A DNA stretch of 64,000 nt, taken from Anaerolineae bacterium. GTDB taxonomy: Bacteria > Chloroflexota > Anaerolineae > Aggregatilineales > UBA2796. Within the stretch, counting starts at the first letter, position 1. The number at the start of each line of letters is the position of its first letter. Of this stretch, positions 25,901 to 35,795 are shown piece after piece. The DNA lies in contig JAHBVJ010000035.1 in assembly GCA_019637615.1 (NCBI GenBank), positions 20,990-84,989 of the forward strand, written 5' to 3'. A program made the position numbers and the translations under genes. The notes under the pieces were generated by a model. It searched no databases and was not told the origin of the DNA. It worked only from the letters and a program-made list of their open reading frames with translations.

Positions 25901-28258
25901 ATGACACGACGACTAGCTGCCCTCTTGTTGCTTTTTCTTGCTACATTGCTGCTGAATAGCACCTACACGGTACCTCAGGCGCGGGCGCAAGACCCCTCCG
26001 CCACGCCGCCAGCCGCCGATGCTACCATCCCGCTTTATGGTCTTTACGAAACTACCGTAGATACCGACGCCATTCCGGTCAATCCCTACGATCCCGCCCA
26101 GATCAGCATCGTCGCGCAGTTCACCGCGCCCAGTGGTCGCCACGTCGAGGTCGATGCCTTCTGGATGCAGCCCTATCGCAACACCTGCACACAAAATTGC
26201 CAGACAGAATCGCTCGAAGTGCTCGGCGCGCCCGCTTGGCATGTCCGCTTCACGCCCACCGAAGTCGGCACATGGATGTATGTCATGCAGCAGCGCGACG
26301 CCGACACCATCCGCGTCTTGAGATCGGGCAGCCTCATGGTTGTTCCCAGTGAGCGTACTGGCTTCATCCGTGTCGGTCAGAATCGCCGCTATTTTGCCTA
26401 CGACAACAGCGCGACCTATTTTCCGGTGGGCGTCAATCTTGGCTGGTCATGGGATGGCGGCGGCGGCACGCTCGGTTATCTCGAATGGCTCAAACAGCTC
26501 AACGCGGTCGGCGCGAATTACGCGCGCTTATATGTTGATGTGCCGTGGTTCATTGGCTTGGACTGGCACGGCAAACCCGGCGATTACAGCGTGACTCAGC
26601 CCGACGCGTGGAAGCTTGATCAAATCCTCACCGCTGCCGAGAACTACGGAATCGCCATCCAGATCGTGCTCGTCTGGCATCAAGGCTTCATCTCGTATCA
26701 GGGCGTGCCCGTAAATGTTCCCGCGCAGCCTACCCGCCCCAACATCGAGGCCGATTGGAGCAGCAATCCCTACAATGTCGTGCGCGGCGGGCCACTGCCG
26801 AACGCCGTCTCATTTTTCACCACGCAGGAAGGCCGTGCGCTGCTCAAGCGTCGTCTGCGCTACATCGTCTCGCGCTGGGGGTACAGCACCAGCCTCTTCT
26901 CGTGGGAAGTCATCGATCAACTTGATCGCGCCGTCAACACGCAGACCGCCACCGATTGGCTGCGCGAGATAGTCGCCTACCTGCGCGATGTCGATCCCTA
27001 TGCCCATCTGATCACCGCTGGCCTGCGCGATCCATCTCTCAGCGGCTTGCTCGATCCCGTCGTGCTAGATTTCAAAGAGACGCGTTTCTATCAGCGTCGT
27101 CCCATCGAACCCACCATCGATCAAGCCACGGGTACGCTCAACGCGCTCAATCCCTTCCTCATGGCAGCGGATCGCCCGATCCTCCTGACGGAATTTTCGC
27201 TTGGCCCGTGGTTCGAACCCGCCACCGACGATCCCAAAGGCGTCCATCTGACCGAAACCATGTGGGCGGCGGCGCTTTCCGGCGCGGGCGGCAGCGCAGC
27301 GAGTTGGTGGTGGGATACGTACATCTTCCCCAACGGACTGCAAAACAATTTCGGCGCGTTGGCGACCTTCACCAAGGACATCCCCTTCGCCAGCAGCGAT
27401 TTGCAGCCCGCCAGCCTGACCATTTCCAGCGACAACTCCGAAGCCTTCGAGTCGCTCAAGGTGACGGGTTTCGGCGGCACCTTCGGCGCGCCACCGGGGC
27501 CAGAGGTCAGTTATCGCCTGACGCCGGAAGGAATCTTTCCGCCCATCTCGCAGCAATCCGCCTTCATCTACGGCGTCACCTACAACAAGCAGTTCAGCCG
27601 CCCGCAGCATTACGTCATCACCCCGCCCATCGACACCATGCTCACCGTTACCGTTCAGCGCGTCTCGGAACAAGCCCCCGCCAAACTCGTGATCATCATT
27701 GACGGTGAAACGGTAGGTCAAGCCGCCCTCGCCCCCGGCACGCAGAATCTTGCCATCAGCGTGCCCATCAAAGCGGGCGACCACAACGTCGTGATCGACA
27801 ATCTGGGCGATGACTACTTACAGATTGCCAGCATCGAGATCGCCAACTACATCGTGCCGTTGCGCACGCTTGCCCTCGCGGATCGGCAGCGCGGAATGCT
27901 CATCGTCTGGGCGCAGAATCGCCAGTACACATGGCAAAACGCGGCACAAAATCTCGCCGTGCAGCCTGTCAGCGCCACCATCAACATGAACGAGATGCCA
28001 GCGGGCTTATACAATGTCGAACTGTGGGATACCACGACGGGTAACGTCATCGGGGAGGAACAGGTCTACGTCACGGGCGTTCCCAACGGCACGCTCTCGA
28101 TCTCGCTCATCCCGATCTCGGAAATGTTGGCGATCAAGGCCATTCGCGTAGCCGAACCCGCCAATCTGCCGACCACTACGCCCATCCCGACCGCCACGCC
28201 GCGCATCGTCCCGACCGTCCCCGCCAATCCCACTCCCACGGCGGGCGTCGTAGGATAA
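25901..28258 (+). CDS. secreted DUF5060 plus GH-A-barrel glycoside hydrolase
   Basis: 785 residues. A signal peptide (RRLAALLLLFLATLLLNSTY, cleavage near ARA) leads to a DUF5060-like beta domain (about 40-150, with FTPTEVGTWMYVMQQRD). Next comes a TIM-barrel of the GH-A clan (about 160-470): YFPVGVNLGWSWDG, the probable acid/base E336 in LFSWEVIDQ and the probable nucleophile E431 in LLTEFSLGPW. A carbohydrate-binding-like beta domain follows (about 490-650), then another beta domain and a Pro/Thr tail. Architecture is that of cellulase- or mannanase-like enzymes, but the substrate is open. It stands between the NUDIX gene and the convergent TIR-FGE gene. Confidence 0.8.
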   Translation: MTRRLAALLLLFLATLLLNSTYTVPQARAQDPSATPPAADATIPLYGLYETTVDTDAIPVNPYDPAQISIVAQFTAPSGRHVEVDAFWMQPYRNTCTQNCQTESLEVLGAPAWHVRFTPTEVGTWMYVMQQRDADTIRVLRSGSLMVVPSERTGFIRVGQNRRYFAYDNSATYFPVGVNLGWSWDGGGGTLGYLEWLKQLNAVGANYARLYVDVPWFIGLDWHGKPGDYSVTQPDAWKLDQILTAAENYGIAIQIVLVWHQGFISYQGVPVNVPAQPTRPNIEADWSSNPYNVVRGGPLPNAVSFFTTQEGRALLKRRLRYIVSRWGYSTSLFSWEVIDQLDRAVNTQTATDWLREIVAYLRDVDPYAHLITAGLRDPSLSGLLDPVVLDFKETRFYQRRPIEPTIDQATGTLNALNPFLMAADRPILLTEFSLGPWFEPATDDPKGVHLTETMWAAALSGAGGSAASWWWDTYIFPNGLQNNFGALATFTKDIPFASSDLQPASLTISSDNSEAFESLKVTGFGGTFGAPPGPEVSYRLTPEGIFPPISQQSAFIYGVTYNKQFSRPQHYVITPPIDTMLTVTVQRVSEQAPAKLVIIIDGETVGQAALAPGTQNLAISVPIKAGDHNVVIDNLGDDYLQIASIEIANYIVPLRTLALADRQRGMLIVWAQNRQYTWQNAAQNLAVQPVSATINMNEMPAGLYNVELWDTTTGNVIGEEQVYVTGVPNGTLSISLIPISEMLAIKAIRVAEPANLPTTTPIPTATPRIVPTVPANPTPTAGVVG

Positions 28259-28272
28259 AAAATTACTATGCA

Positions 28273-30351
28273 CTAATTCTCAGTATCAATGGAGCGCGCG
28301 CATCGGAACCCAATAGTACCTTTTAGACTAAATGGAATATTGCTAAATGGACTTTGTTTATCCGAAGGATTTGGCAATTCTATACTGCGATATGCAGCAC
28401 GGAGATATACTGCATTACGGACAGACCAAGAATTACCCTTCAGCACATGATGATTTAAACTGTCAACATTAGAGAGATAAGCTTCGTCAATAGAACTTGT
28501 CCATTCCCAGACATTGCCACTCATATCTAGAGCGCCTACCCATGATTTTCCTTTGGGTTCACTACCTACATTGGCCGTACCAAGAGCAACGCTGCGAAAC
28601 CACACCGTTATAGACGGATCCCAAATGTTGCCCCATGGATATTTCAGACTTTGTGGACCACGTGCGGACCATTCCCATTGTGTTTCTGTAGGTAAGAATC
28701 CGCTGCGTTTCTGTATACAAAATGCATTTGCTTCTTCCCACGCAATAGTCTCGCGGGGACGCTTCTTTTCAGTCCATCTACTTTCGTTAGCTGCATTACC
28801 ATTTAACGCGTCGAATTGCTCATTCGTAACCTCATAACGGTCGATCCAGAAAGGCTGCTCGATCTGCTGTGGATTTTTATTACCATCCCCCATCATGAAA
28901 CTACCCGCTGGAACTAGCACCATCTCCACACCGTACCCCTCATATTCAAACGTGCGAATGATTGGCTTCCATGTAGTCGGATTTTGTATTTCATTAAGTG
29001 TTGGATATGGTGTTAAAGTCGCTGCATCTGATTGTATATAACATCGCCAACGAAATGCTGGCTGAGAATCGCTACCATCTTGGCGAGCAAATGCTTTATT
29101 GTTTTTGTATGTTAAGCGGCAAATTTGAGTAAAATCAACTTGCCCTAACCGTTTTGCACCGCAATACCAATAACTATCGTTTCGCGCTATGGATAGCCCA
29201 AGCCTCATGCAGTAACCTTCAACTTGAAAAACGCCATTGTCCATCCTAGCGCCATTGGTTAATCCGACTCCGCCGTTTGCTAACCTCCATTGTGCAGTAG
29301 GAGTGGATGTAGGCCATCTAGTTGGTGTTGTTGGATTATCTGTTATTATCATCTGTTGATAATCTGTCGCTGCACTGACGATTAATGTTGGGATCAGCGC
29401 ATTCGCTGTATTCGCATTCAACGTCGATCGAGTATCAGTCGCAGCGACAATAGCTTCTCCCGTTTTTTGATAATCGGGTGTTAGAGTCTGCATTGATGTT
29501 GGTGTTTTCGTGTAAGCCGCAATCCTCGTCACCACCTGATCTGTCCGCGCTGCGAAGGTTTGATTTGCAAAATCGAGCGGATCAACTGGTGTTTCGGTTA
29601 GAGTGCTCGTCAGCGTCGATGTTGTCGTTGGACTAATTATTGGCGTCACTGCCGCAGTTTGCGTGGCTGCCTCAAGCGTTTGCGTTAGGATTAATGCTAC
29701 CCTCGGATCGATAGTCGGCAACAGAGTTGTGGGAATTGGCGTATTGCTTGTTGGTGATGTGGCACGCGTGATTAATGCTGCTCCAATGATGCCCACTAGT
29801 CCAATCAATGCAGCTATCACAAGTCCCTGTGCTTCAGTTAACCGTTGCCACCACGATTTTTTGTCGCGCACAGATGGTTCTGGCGTCGGCCTCGGATCAT
29901 TTGGCGTGGCGGATTGAGACGGCACTTGTTCAAACAGATCGGTGATCGATCCGACTAATTCAGCCGTCAGGAGCGCCGCATCTCGGAACCCACCGGAAAA
30001 GTCCAAATATTGTGTCTCGATCAATGTTTGCTTGAGGTTATCCGCCGCCCGCCCCGGGTATGCTGGACTCAACCGCCGCGCGATGATCGGCAAGATCGGC
30101 TTGTTCAAGCGCAGTGCTTCACGCATTTCCGCTCGACAATATTCCGACTCTAACGACTCATTCGAAATCAAATAGACGAATAAATCGCACTTCCCGACCT
30201 CGCTGAGGATCACATTCCACCAATGCTTCCCACCGCCAATATCTGCATCATGCCATACGCTGTGCTGCTTAAACGCCTTATGGAGCAGCGGCAAAAATTG
30301 GTCAAGGAACTGTCTATCCGCTCGACTGTAGGAGATGAAAATGCGTGCCAT
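28273..30351 (-). CDS. TIR domain - membrane segment - FGE-sulfatase-like fusion protein
   Basis: 692 residues. Residues 1-150 are a TIR domain (MARIFISYSRADRQF, SEVGKCDLFVYLISNES, with E75 in the catalytic-Glu position of NADase TIRs in EYCRAEMREA). A membrane segment lies at about 176-194, followed by a Thr-rich linker to 355, a small Cys-containing module (QWRLANGGVGLTNG to FRWRCYIQ, about 354-440) and an FGE/C-type-lectin-like domain (473-690, with MVLVPAGSFMMGDGN, WIDRYEVTNEQF, LPTETQWEWSARGP, DMSGNVWEWT, GFRCARS). TIR is probably cytoplasmic and FGE outside. The distal half is markedly AT-rich compared with neighbours, suggesting a fused or acquired segment. Related by module sharing to the proteins at 46470 and 50584. 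Confidence 0.85.
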   Translation of the reverse strand: MARIFISYSRADRQFLDQFLPLLHKAFKQHSVWHDADIGGGKHWWNVILSEVGKCDLFVYLISNESLESEYCRAEMREALRLNKPILPIIARRLSPAYPGRAADNLKQTLIETQYLDFSGGFRDAALLTAELVGSITDLFEQVPSQSATPNDPRPTPEPSVRDKKSWWQRLTEAQGLVIAALIGLVGIIGAALITRATSPTSNTPIPTTLLPTIDPRVALILTQTLEAATQTAAVTPIISPTTTSTLTSTLTETPVDPLDFANQTFAARTDQVVTRIAAYTKTPTSMQTLTPDYQKTGEAIVAATDTRSTLNANTANALIPTLIVSAATDYQQMIITDNPTTPTRWPTSTPTAQWRLANGGVGLTNGARMDNGVFQVEGYCMRLGLSIARNDSYWYCGAKRLGQVDFTQICRLTYKNNKAFARQDGSDSQPAFRWRCYIQSDAATLTPYPTLNEIQNPTTWKPIIRTFEYEGYGVEMVLVPAGSFMMGDGNKNPQQIEQPFWIDRYEVTNEQFDALNGNAANESRWTEKKRPRETIAWEEANAFCIQKRSGFLPTETQWEWSARGPQSLKYPWGNIWDPSITVWFRSVALGTANVGSEPKGKSWVGALDMSGNVWEWTSSIDEAYLSNVDSLNHHVLKGNSWSVRNAVYLRAAYRSIELPNPSDKQSPFSNIPFSLKGTIGFRCARSIDTEN

Positions 30352-30665
30352 GTGGTTTGTTCGCTACTATTGCGGAAATCACCATATCACTTAGTATGAC
30401 ATCAAAAACCTTCTCAAACAATACAATAAACACAACGGCAAGCATCGAACTCTTGCCGATCAGATTCCATTCCATAGTCTCGATTATTTATTATGATAGG
30501 TGACTTGCACTTACTTGAGAAGACTATTCATTCGTGCGAAGGCAATCCCCAAAGTGAGCCTACCAACCTGATTTCTTGCGTTCCTTTAGTGGGCATCTCA
30601 ATGGGATTGTTGACGCGAGTGCGAATCCTCGCTCTGCGTACTCGCTAGAGTACCATTACCAGCAA
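30352..30665. other. intergenic region, promoter area of the TIR-FGE gene
   Basis: About 310 AT-rich bases between two minus-strand genes. It must hold the TIR-FGE promoter. A stretch near 30576-30592 (GTTCCTTTAGTGGGCATC) resembles the AGTCCCTTTAGTGGACTTC part of the palindromic repeat at 35890, possibly a decayed copy. Nothing else recognised. Confidence 0.4.
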
Positions 30666-32078
30666 TTAGCTCGGCGCATGTTCCGCCAACCAGCGCTGGA
30701 TCACGACCATTGCTTCCACGTCGTCCCGCTGATACGCGCACGCCGATGCCAGTGCCGCTAAATCGCTCGTGATCAACCAACGGCGATAATCCATGTACGC
30801 CGCGAACCAATCCTCATAGCCATGCCAGTTGAACCCGAAATACGGCGCGACGACCTTGAGCGAGACGCCCTTGACAGGAATCTTCACCGCGTCATCGAAT
30901 AGCTTGCACAGATCGCGCAACCGCGTCCCCAATATCTGGATTGCCTCATCAGGCGCGGTACGACGCATCACGCCCGCATCGTACGGCGACCAATGAAACA
31001 CGGGCGAATCGGTGCCCGCCACGTCCCGCGCAAAAATGCGCCACGCCTCCTCGGCGCTTGGGGCAAGGTTAACCACTTGCTCATTCGGCAGCATGACAGT
31101 CGTGTGTGCATCAACAGGAGCCACCACGACCAGTTGCAGCCGTCCATCCAGCCCACACCAGCCGATCGACCACACCTCGTCCACGCCGCGTTCATTCTTG
31201 AGCGTCTCAATGTCGAAGAAAGCAGCGGGCACGCGGCAGCTAGGATGCAGCTTGCCGTACCAGATCGCGCCCTCTTCGATCCACGCCCTAGCGCTCGCAT
31301 GGATGGCCTGAGCACCGCTTTTGATCCCACGAATCATGCGTAGCTCGTCGGGGTGCATAGCGACGATCTGATCGAGCCGGTGAATGCCCTTAGCGGCTAA
31401 ATCTGCCCGCGTGTCAGCGCGCAGTTTGGATAGCAGCGAAACGTGTTTGTGTGATTGTGCTACGGGATAGCAATCCGGCTTCCAGTGACAAGTTTTACAC
31501 GCCCCGATCAACTGCACATCCGGCTCGTCTTCGGCTACCATGTGCAAGATCGCCGCAAGCTGCTGCACGAATCGCGCTTCGTCATACGTATGCTCGAACC
31601 ATTCCGGCTCGGTGTCAGCGCTCTGTTCGCTCAAAACGAATGCAGCGGGCAGCATATCCACCCCTTGCAGCTTACACAATATCCAGAGATACAACTCCAG
31701 TCGCAGCACATCGGCTTCGCTAACATGTGCCTCGCGCAAGATATCTACGGGGGCGTACAAACCGTCAGGCTGTCGCACCAACCGATCCACCCGCCCGCCG
31801 AGCATGATTGGCTCCTCGAACAGTTCTGGATCGATGACGGCTTCCACATAACCGCCTGCGATGGACTCGACGCCTTCCTGCATCGCAGCGTGCGTCAGCC
31901 GTACACCTTCTTCCCACGTCGCCGCCACCACCGTGCGCTGGACAGGCGCGTCCGCCGTTAGCACAGTGGTGAATAAACCGGGTTTCTCTTGCGGTGGATG
32001 CTCCAGATGCACATCGCGCCATACCCGTCGCTGACACGTATGCAACCAGCGCAGCGTTGAAGCCGTCAACATTCGCAT
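30666..32078 (-). CDS. TM0106 family RecB-like nuclease with C-terminal RNase H-like exonuclease domain
   Basis: 470 residues. The N-terminal half is a RecB/Cas4-like nuclease: LRWLHTCQRRVWRDVHL supplies the first Fe-S Cys, GGRVDRLVR and APVDILREAHVSEADVLRLELY the metal-binding core, and GACKTCHWKPDC the remaining Cys. A helix-hairpin-helix-like segment (LAAKGIHRLDQIVAM...LRMIRGIKSGAQAI) follows. The C-terminal part is a DEDD-type RNase H-like domain (AFFDIETLKNE, VFHWSPYDAGVM, CAYQRDDVEAM). This matches the TM0106 family of putative DNA-repair or nucleic-acid-processing proteins. The cellular role is unproven. Same strand as the TIR-FGE gene, 314 bases upstream of it. ATG 32078 is preferred over an in-frame TTG at 32084. 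Confidence 0.85.
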   Translation of the reverse strand: MRMLTASTLRWLHTCQRRVWRDVHLEHPPQEKPGLFTTVLTADAPVQRTVVAATWEEGVRLTHAAMQEGVESIAGGYVEAVIDPELFEEPIMLGGRVDRLVRQPDGLYAPVDILREAHVSEADVLRLELYLWILCKLQGVDMLPAAFVLSEQSADTEPEWFEHTYDEARFVQQLAAILHMVAEDEPDVQLIGACKTCHWKPDCYPVAQSHKHVSLLSKLRADTRADLAAKGIHRLDQIVAMHPDELRMIRGIKSGAQAIHASARAWIEEGAIWYGKLHPSCRVPAAFFDIETLKNERGVDEVWSIGWCGLDGRLQLVVVAPVDAHTTVMLPNEQVVNLAPSAEEAWRIFARDVAGTDSPVFHWSPYDAGVMRRTAPDEAIQILGTRLRDLCKLFDDAVKIPVKGVSLKVVAPYFGFNWHGYEDWFAAYMDYRRWLITSDLAALASACAYQRDDVEAMVVIQRWLAEHAPS

Positions 32079-32205
32079 AACCAAGCATCTCTACCAAAAC
32101 AAAACGTGATCATTGAGCATGTTGGCAATGGTCACGTTTCAGCGTCATTTCTATGGACTACACCGACGATCTAGACTGTGCAGCGCCATGCCGCACGCTG
32201 CCGTT

Positions 32206-32532
32206 TTACGCATCGACCTGCCCAACATCCAGCCGCCTGATCTTATCGCCCTGAATCTTGAACTTCATGAACGTATCGAATTCGCCCCACTGGTCAGAAT
32301 GAAATCGTCCATAAATCGTCATACCATCATCTTCAACACGATCTACCGACATCAGATACGCCTTAGTTTTGCCGAAAAATTCGCTGTCTGACCACTGGAT
32401 GAAATCCCGCACGCTGCCATCGTCAGTCAGCACTGTGTCATCCGCAAATAGACTGAACCATGCTTGGCGGTTACGCGCATTCATGGCCTCGATGGCGGCT
32501 CTCACCAGCGGATTCAATGCCTCAGTAGTCAC
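32206..32532 (-). CDS. SnoaL/NTF2-like domain protein
   Basis: 108 residues of the small NTF2/SnoaL-like alpha+beta cone: VRAAIEAMNARNRQAWFSLFADDTVLTDDGSVRDF, then EFFGKTKAYLMSVDRVEDDG and YGRFHSDQWGEFDTFMKFKIQGDKIRRLDVGQ. Such domains bind small hydrophobic ligands or act as polyketide cyclases or ketosteroid-isomerase relatives; the residues visible do not settle which. It lies just downstream of the hybrid kinase gene on the same strand (34-base gap). Confidence 0.75.
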   Translation of the reverse strand: MTTEALNPLVRAAIEAMNARNRQAWFSLFADDTVLTDDGSVRDFIQWSDSEFFGKTKAYLMSVDRVEDDGMTIYGRFHSDQWGEFDTFMKFKIQGDKIRRLDVGQVDA

Positions 32533-32566
32533 AGCGTACCGTTCCTATCCATATCGATTTGTCGGA

Positions 32567-34240
32567 TTACTCTTTTGCCAGCGGCAGCTTGATGGTGAAG
32601 ATAGTGCCCTTGCCGACTTTGCTCTCCACCGTAATATCGCCACCGTGCCCTTCGATGATGCTGTGGCTCACCGACAACCCTAAACCAGTTCCGCTTGGCT
32701 TGGTTGTGAAGAACGGATCGAAGACTTTTTGCAGCGCGTCCTTCGGGATGCCATGCCCTGTATCCTGCACGGTGATCACGGCGAACTCATCTTTTTCGCT
32801 CGTGGTCACCAGCAGCGTACCGCCCTCTTTCATCGCGTCCATCGCGTTCACCACCAGATTCAGGAACACCTGCTTGAGTTGGTCGGCGTTAGCCACGATC
32901 TTGCGCGATTCGCCAAAGCGCTTATCCAACTTGATCCCTGCCACCTGAAACTGCTTGTTCGCCAGTGATAGCACTTCATTCATCAACGTGTTCACGTCCG
33001 TTGCCACCAGCGTCGGGCCAGTCGGGCTAGGCCGCGCGAAGTCCAGAAGATTGCTGACGATCTTGCGGATGCGCACCACTTCGCTCATTGCGTGTTCCAG
33101 CAGTTCGCGGTCAGCGGGACGTTTAGCGTCGATGTCCTCAATCGCCATCTCAAGGCTAGAAAGGATCGGCTGCAACGGGTTATTGACCTCGTGCGCCACG
33201 CCTGCCGCCAGTGTCCCCAACGCCGCCAGTTTCTCCGTGCGCATCAACTGGATTTGTGCCGATTGCAGTGCCGCTGTCCGCGCTTCGACCATGCTCTCCA
33301 ACCCGTGTGCATATTCTTGGAGCTGTGCGAATAAATGCGCGTTACGGATCGCCAGCGCGGTCTGCTCACCAATCGAGCGCAGCACCCGCAGATCGTTGGC
33401 GGAAAAATGTCCGGGGCGTTCATCGCCCAACACCAGCACGCCAAGCAGCGCGCCTTGATGCTTGATCGGCGTAGCGATGCCGGAATTGCAATTGGCGTTC
33501 GGGATGATCACCTTGATCCGCTCATTCGGCATCTCGCTGATCAATTCTGCTTCCCCGCCGCTGAGGATCAGACCACCGAGCGTAGTCGGGCCTAACCAAT
33601 CGCCCTTCTGTTTCCCCAACCCGACCTGCTTTTCGAGGATGCGCTTTTGATTCTGATCATCGAACAGCACCAACAGGGCTTTGTTCGCTTTGAATTGTTC
33701 CATCGTGCCCGCCAGCAGCCGTGTCGCGAGATCATCCAGCGCCAACCCGCGATTCAATTCCGCGCCAACCCGCACCAACGCTTCCAGTTCTTCGGTGCGC
33801 TTACGCAGACTTTCCTCAAGCTGATGTGCTTTGAGTTTGGTCACAACGCGGGCGACCAATTCCGACGGGTTGAACGGCTTCAACAAATAGTCATCCGCCC
33901 CAAGGCCGAGGCCATGTACCACATCTTCCGGCTCCCGCGCCGCCGCCGTGATCACTACGATCGGGATGCGTGCCGTCGATGGATTCTCGCGCAGCACCTT
34001 GATCACTTCGAAGCCCGACATCAGCGGCATCTGAATATCTAGCAAAATCAGATTAGGGTGCAGGTGATACGCTTTGTTGATAGCGTCAGGGCCATCATCT
34101 GCCTCGTCCGTGCGAAATCCTTCGCGATGTAGCACGCGGCATAACAGGTCGCGATTCAGGTGGTTATCGTCAGCAACCAATACCAGCGGCGGGTTATTGG
34201 TAATGTCAAGTTGAACGGTATCCAGTTTGAAGTTCTCCAT
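32567..34240 (-). CDS. hybrid sensor histidine kinase (REC-GAF-HisKA-HATPase)
   Basis: 557 residues. An N-terminal receiver domain (10-135; acceptor D68 in LILLDIQMP) is followed by a coiled coil (about 138-160), a GAF sensor domain (about 160-305) and a second coiled coil. The kinase core starts at about 330: H350 in LAAGVAHEVNNPLQPILSSL, then the ATPase domain with N box (QVFLNLVVNAMDAM), G1 (VQDTGHGIP), F (VFDPFFTTK) and G2 (SGTGLGLSVSHSI) motifs. No membrane segment, so it senses an intracellular signal. The NTRC-like HEVNNPL H-box subgroup often pairs with separate response regulators; single-domain regulators lie at 22278 and 41938. Confidence 0.9.
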   Translation of the reverse strand: MENFKLDTVQLDITNNPPLVLVADDNHLNRDLLCRVLHREGFRTDEADDGPDAINKAYHLHPNLILLDIQMPLMSGFEVIKVLRENPSTARIPIVVITAAAREPEDVVHGLGLGADDYLLKPFNPSELVARVVTKLKAHQLEESLRKRTEELEALVRVGAELNRGLALDDLATRLLAGTMEQFKANKALLVLFDDQNQKRILEKQVGLGKQKGDWLGPTTLGGLILSGGEAELISEMPNERIKVIIPNANCNSGIATPIKHQGALLGVLVLGDERPGHFSANDLRVLRSIGEQTALAIRNAHLFAQLQEYAHGLESMVEARTAALQSAQIQLMRTEKLAALGTLAAGVAHEVNNPLQPILSSLEMAIEDIDAKRPADRELLEHAMSEVVRIRKIVSNLLDFARPSPTGPTLVATDVNTLMNEVLSLANKQFQVAGIKLDKRFGESRKIVANADQLKQVFLNLVVNAMDAMKEGGTLLVTTSEKDEFAVITVQDTGHGIPKDALQKVFDPFFTTKPSGTGLGLSVSHSIIEGHGGDITVESKVGKGTIFTIKLPLAKE

Positions 34241-34372
34241 GCCTAACCTGCTAAATAGTTGATGAATGACGATACGATCTATGCGCCACAGGCTATCTCT
34301 TGATCAGCCCCCGTGCTACAATGCTTTTTTGAGTCTACGTGCAAATTACAAATTATACGACAGGCATATAGC

Positions 34373-35608
34373 ATGAGTCACAAAGTCGATGGTAAAGTCG
34401 GTTTCGTACTGGCACTTTTGCGCGGGGCGGTGGTCGGCCTCGTGTTGATTTTCACGTTTTTGGCGGGCTTTTGGCTGCGCGGCGCACCACAAACGATGGC
34501 GGCTGGCATCTCCCCCGTCAACGATGCGGGCATCCTGAATCAGGAGACCAAGCAGTATGTCCTGCTGTCCCAAACACAAGCGCTGATCGATGAGCATTTT
34601 GTGCGTCCGCTGCCTGAACAAAGCAAATTGGAATACGGCGCGATTCGGGGCATGTTGGGCGCGTTAGGCGACAAATACACCTTCTTCATCGAACCGCCCG
34701 TCGCCGCCAGCGAATCGAACGTACTAGCGGGACGTTACGGCGGGATCGGTGTGCAGGTCACGCGCGACGAGCAAGGCCGTTTTGCGCTCTATCCCTTCCG
34801 CGATAGTCCTGCCGCCAAAGCGGGTGTCAAAGATGGTGACCTCCTGACCAAAGTCAACGACAAAGAGCTGACCTTGGATACCCCGCCCGATCAAGTTGAC
34901 CAAATGCTGCGTGGTGAGGTCAAGGACAACAACGGCGTCAAGATTTCCATCACGCGTCCGGGCACCAACGAACAGCTTGATTTCCAGATCGCCTTCGCGG
35001 AGATCGAAATCCCCTCCGTGAACTGGCGTGTGCTGGCGGAAGCAACCGATCTCGGTTACATCCAGATCATGCGCTTCACTGCCCGCACGCCCGCCGAACT
35101 CGAAGACGCCATTGCCGATCTACGCACGCACAACATCAAGGGCGTCGTGCTCGATTTGCGCAATAATCCGGGCGGACTGCTGCAAGAATCCGTGCAGGTG
35201 GCGGGGCAATTCATGAAGGGCGGCGTCGTGCTCTACGAACATACTCGCACCGATGAAAAGGCCTACGAAGCGCCTGTCGATGAGAGCCGCCTTGCCGATC
35301 TTCCCATCGTGGCGATCATCAACGGCGGCACGGCAAGCGCGGCGGAACTCGTGGCAGGTGCCTTGCATGACAGCGGTCGCGCGGTGCTGTTGGGGCAAAA
35401 AAGCTACGGCAAAGGCTCGATCCAGCTCATCTTCCCGTTAGCCGATAAATCCTCGGTACATATCACCACGGCGGAATGGTTGACGCCCAACAAAACGCAG
35501 ATCGACGGCGTGGGCTTGGAACCGGACATCCCCATGATCCCCGATCCCAACGGGCGTGATGTTGAACTTGGCGAAGCTGTCCGCACGCTCCGCTCAAAAC
35601 TGGGTTGA
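34373..35608 (+). CDS. ctpA: S41 family C-terminal processing protease (CtpA)
   Basis: 411 residues. One N-terminal membrane segment (GAVVGLVLIFTFLAGFWL) anchors the protein outside. A short helical domain (YGAIRGMLGALGDKYTFFI) precedes the PDZ domain (GGIGVQVTRDEQGRFAL, then SPAAKAGVKDGDLLTKVND) and the S41 catalytic core with the Ser-Lys dyad: Ser in GGTASAAELVAGAL and Lys in LGQKSYGKGSIQ. These proteases trim or degrade exported proteins from the C-terminus. The ATG at 34373 is preferred; the frame is open 20 codons upstream, but the membrane anchor and family start fit this one. Divergent from the hybrid kinase gene. Confidence 0.9.
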   Translation: MSHKVDGKVGFVLALLRGAVVGLVLIFTFLAGFWLRGAPQTMAAGISPVNDAGILNQETKQYVLLSQTQALIDEHFVRPLPEQSKLEYGAIRGMLGALGDKYTFFIEPPVAASESNVLAGRYGGIGVQVTRDEQGRFALYPFRDSPAAKAGVKDGDLLTKVNDKELTLDTPPDQVDQMLRGEVKDNNGVKISITRPGTNEQLDFQIAFAEIEIPSVNWRVLAEATDLGYIQIMRFTARTPAELEDAIADLRTHNIKGVVLDLRNNPGGLLQESVQVAGQFMKGGVVLYEHTRTDEKAYEAPVDESRLADLPIVAIINGGTASAAELVAGALHDSGRAVLLGQKSYGKGSIQLIFPLADKSSVHITTAEWLTPNKTQIDGVGLEPDIPMIPDPNGRDVELGEAVRTLRSKLG

Positions 35609-35795
35609 CCTCATGGCGGCGGGCTGAATCTTTGCGTTGAAACAATGCATATTCAGTCCGCTAACCCTTCATACTTGTACAGCCAACTTTTCCATCGCTG
35701 TCAGCTTGATCATGCGCAGCTGAGGTTGTCGTTACGACCTTCAGACGGTGATCATGATTCGTAAGATTTAAAATCAACAACAACGTTATACGTTG

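Noticed and set aside
26956..27784. Two open frames (plus and minus) inside the secreted glycoside hydrolase gene
   Set aside because: Both overlap the well-supported 785-residue coding frame and show Arg/His-rich shadow composition.
28273..29000. Idea that the FGE domain is the variable protein of a diversity-generating retroelement
   Set aside because: FGE/C-type-lectin folds are typical DGR targets, but there is no reverse transcriptase or template repeat in the window, and the C-terminal codons lack the AAC-rich pattern expected of a variable region.
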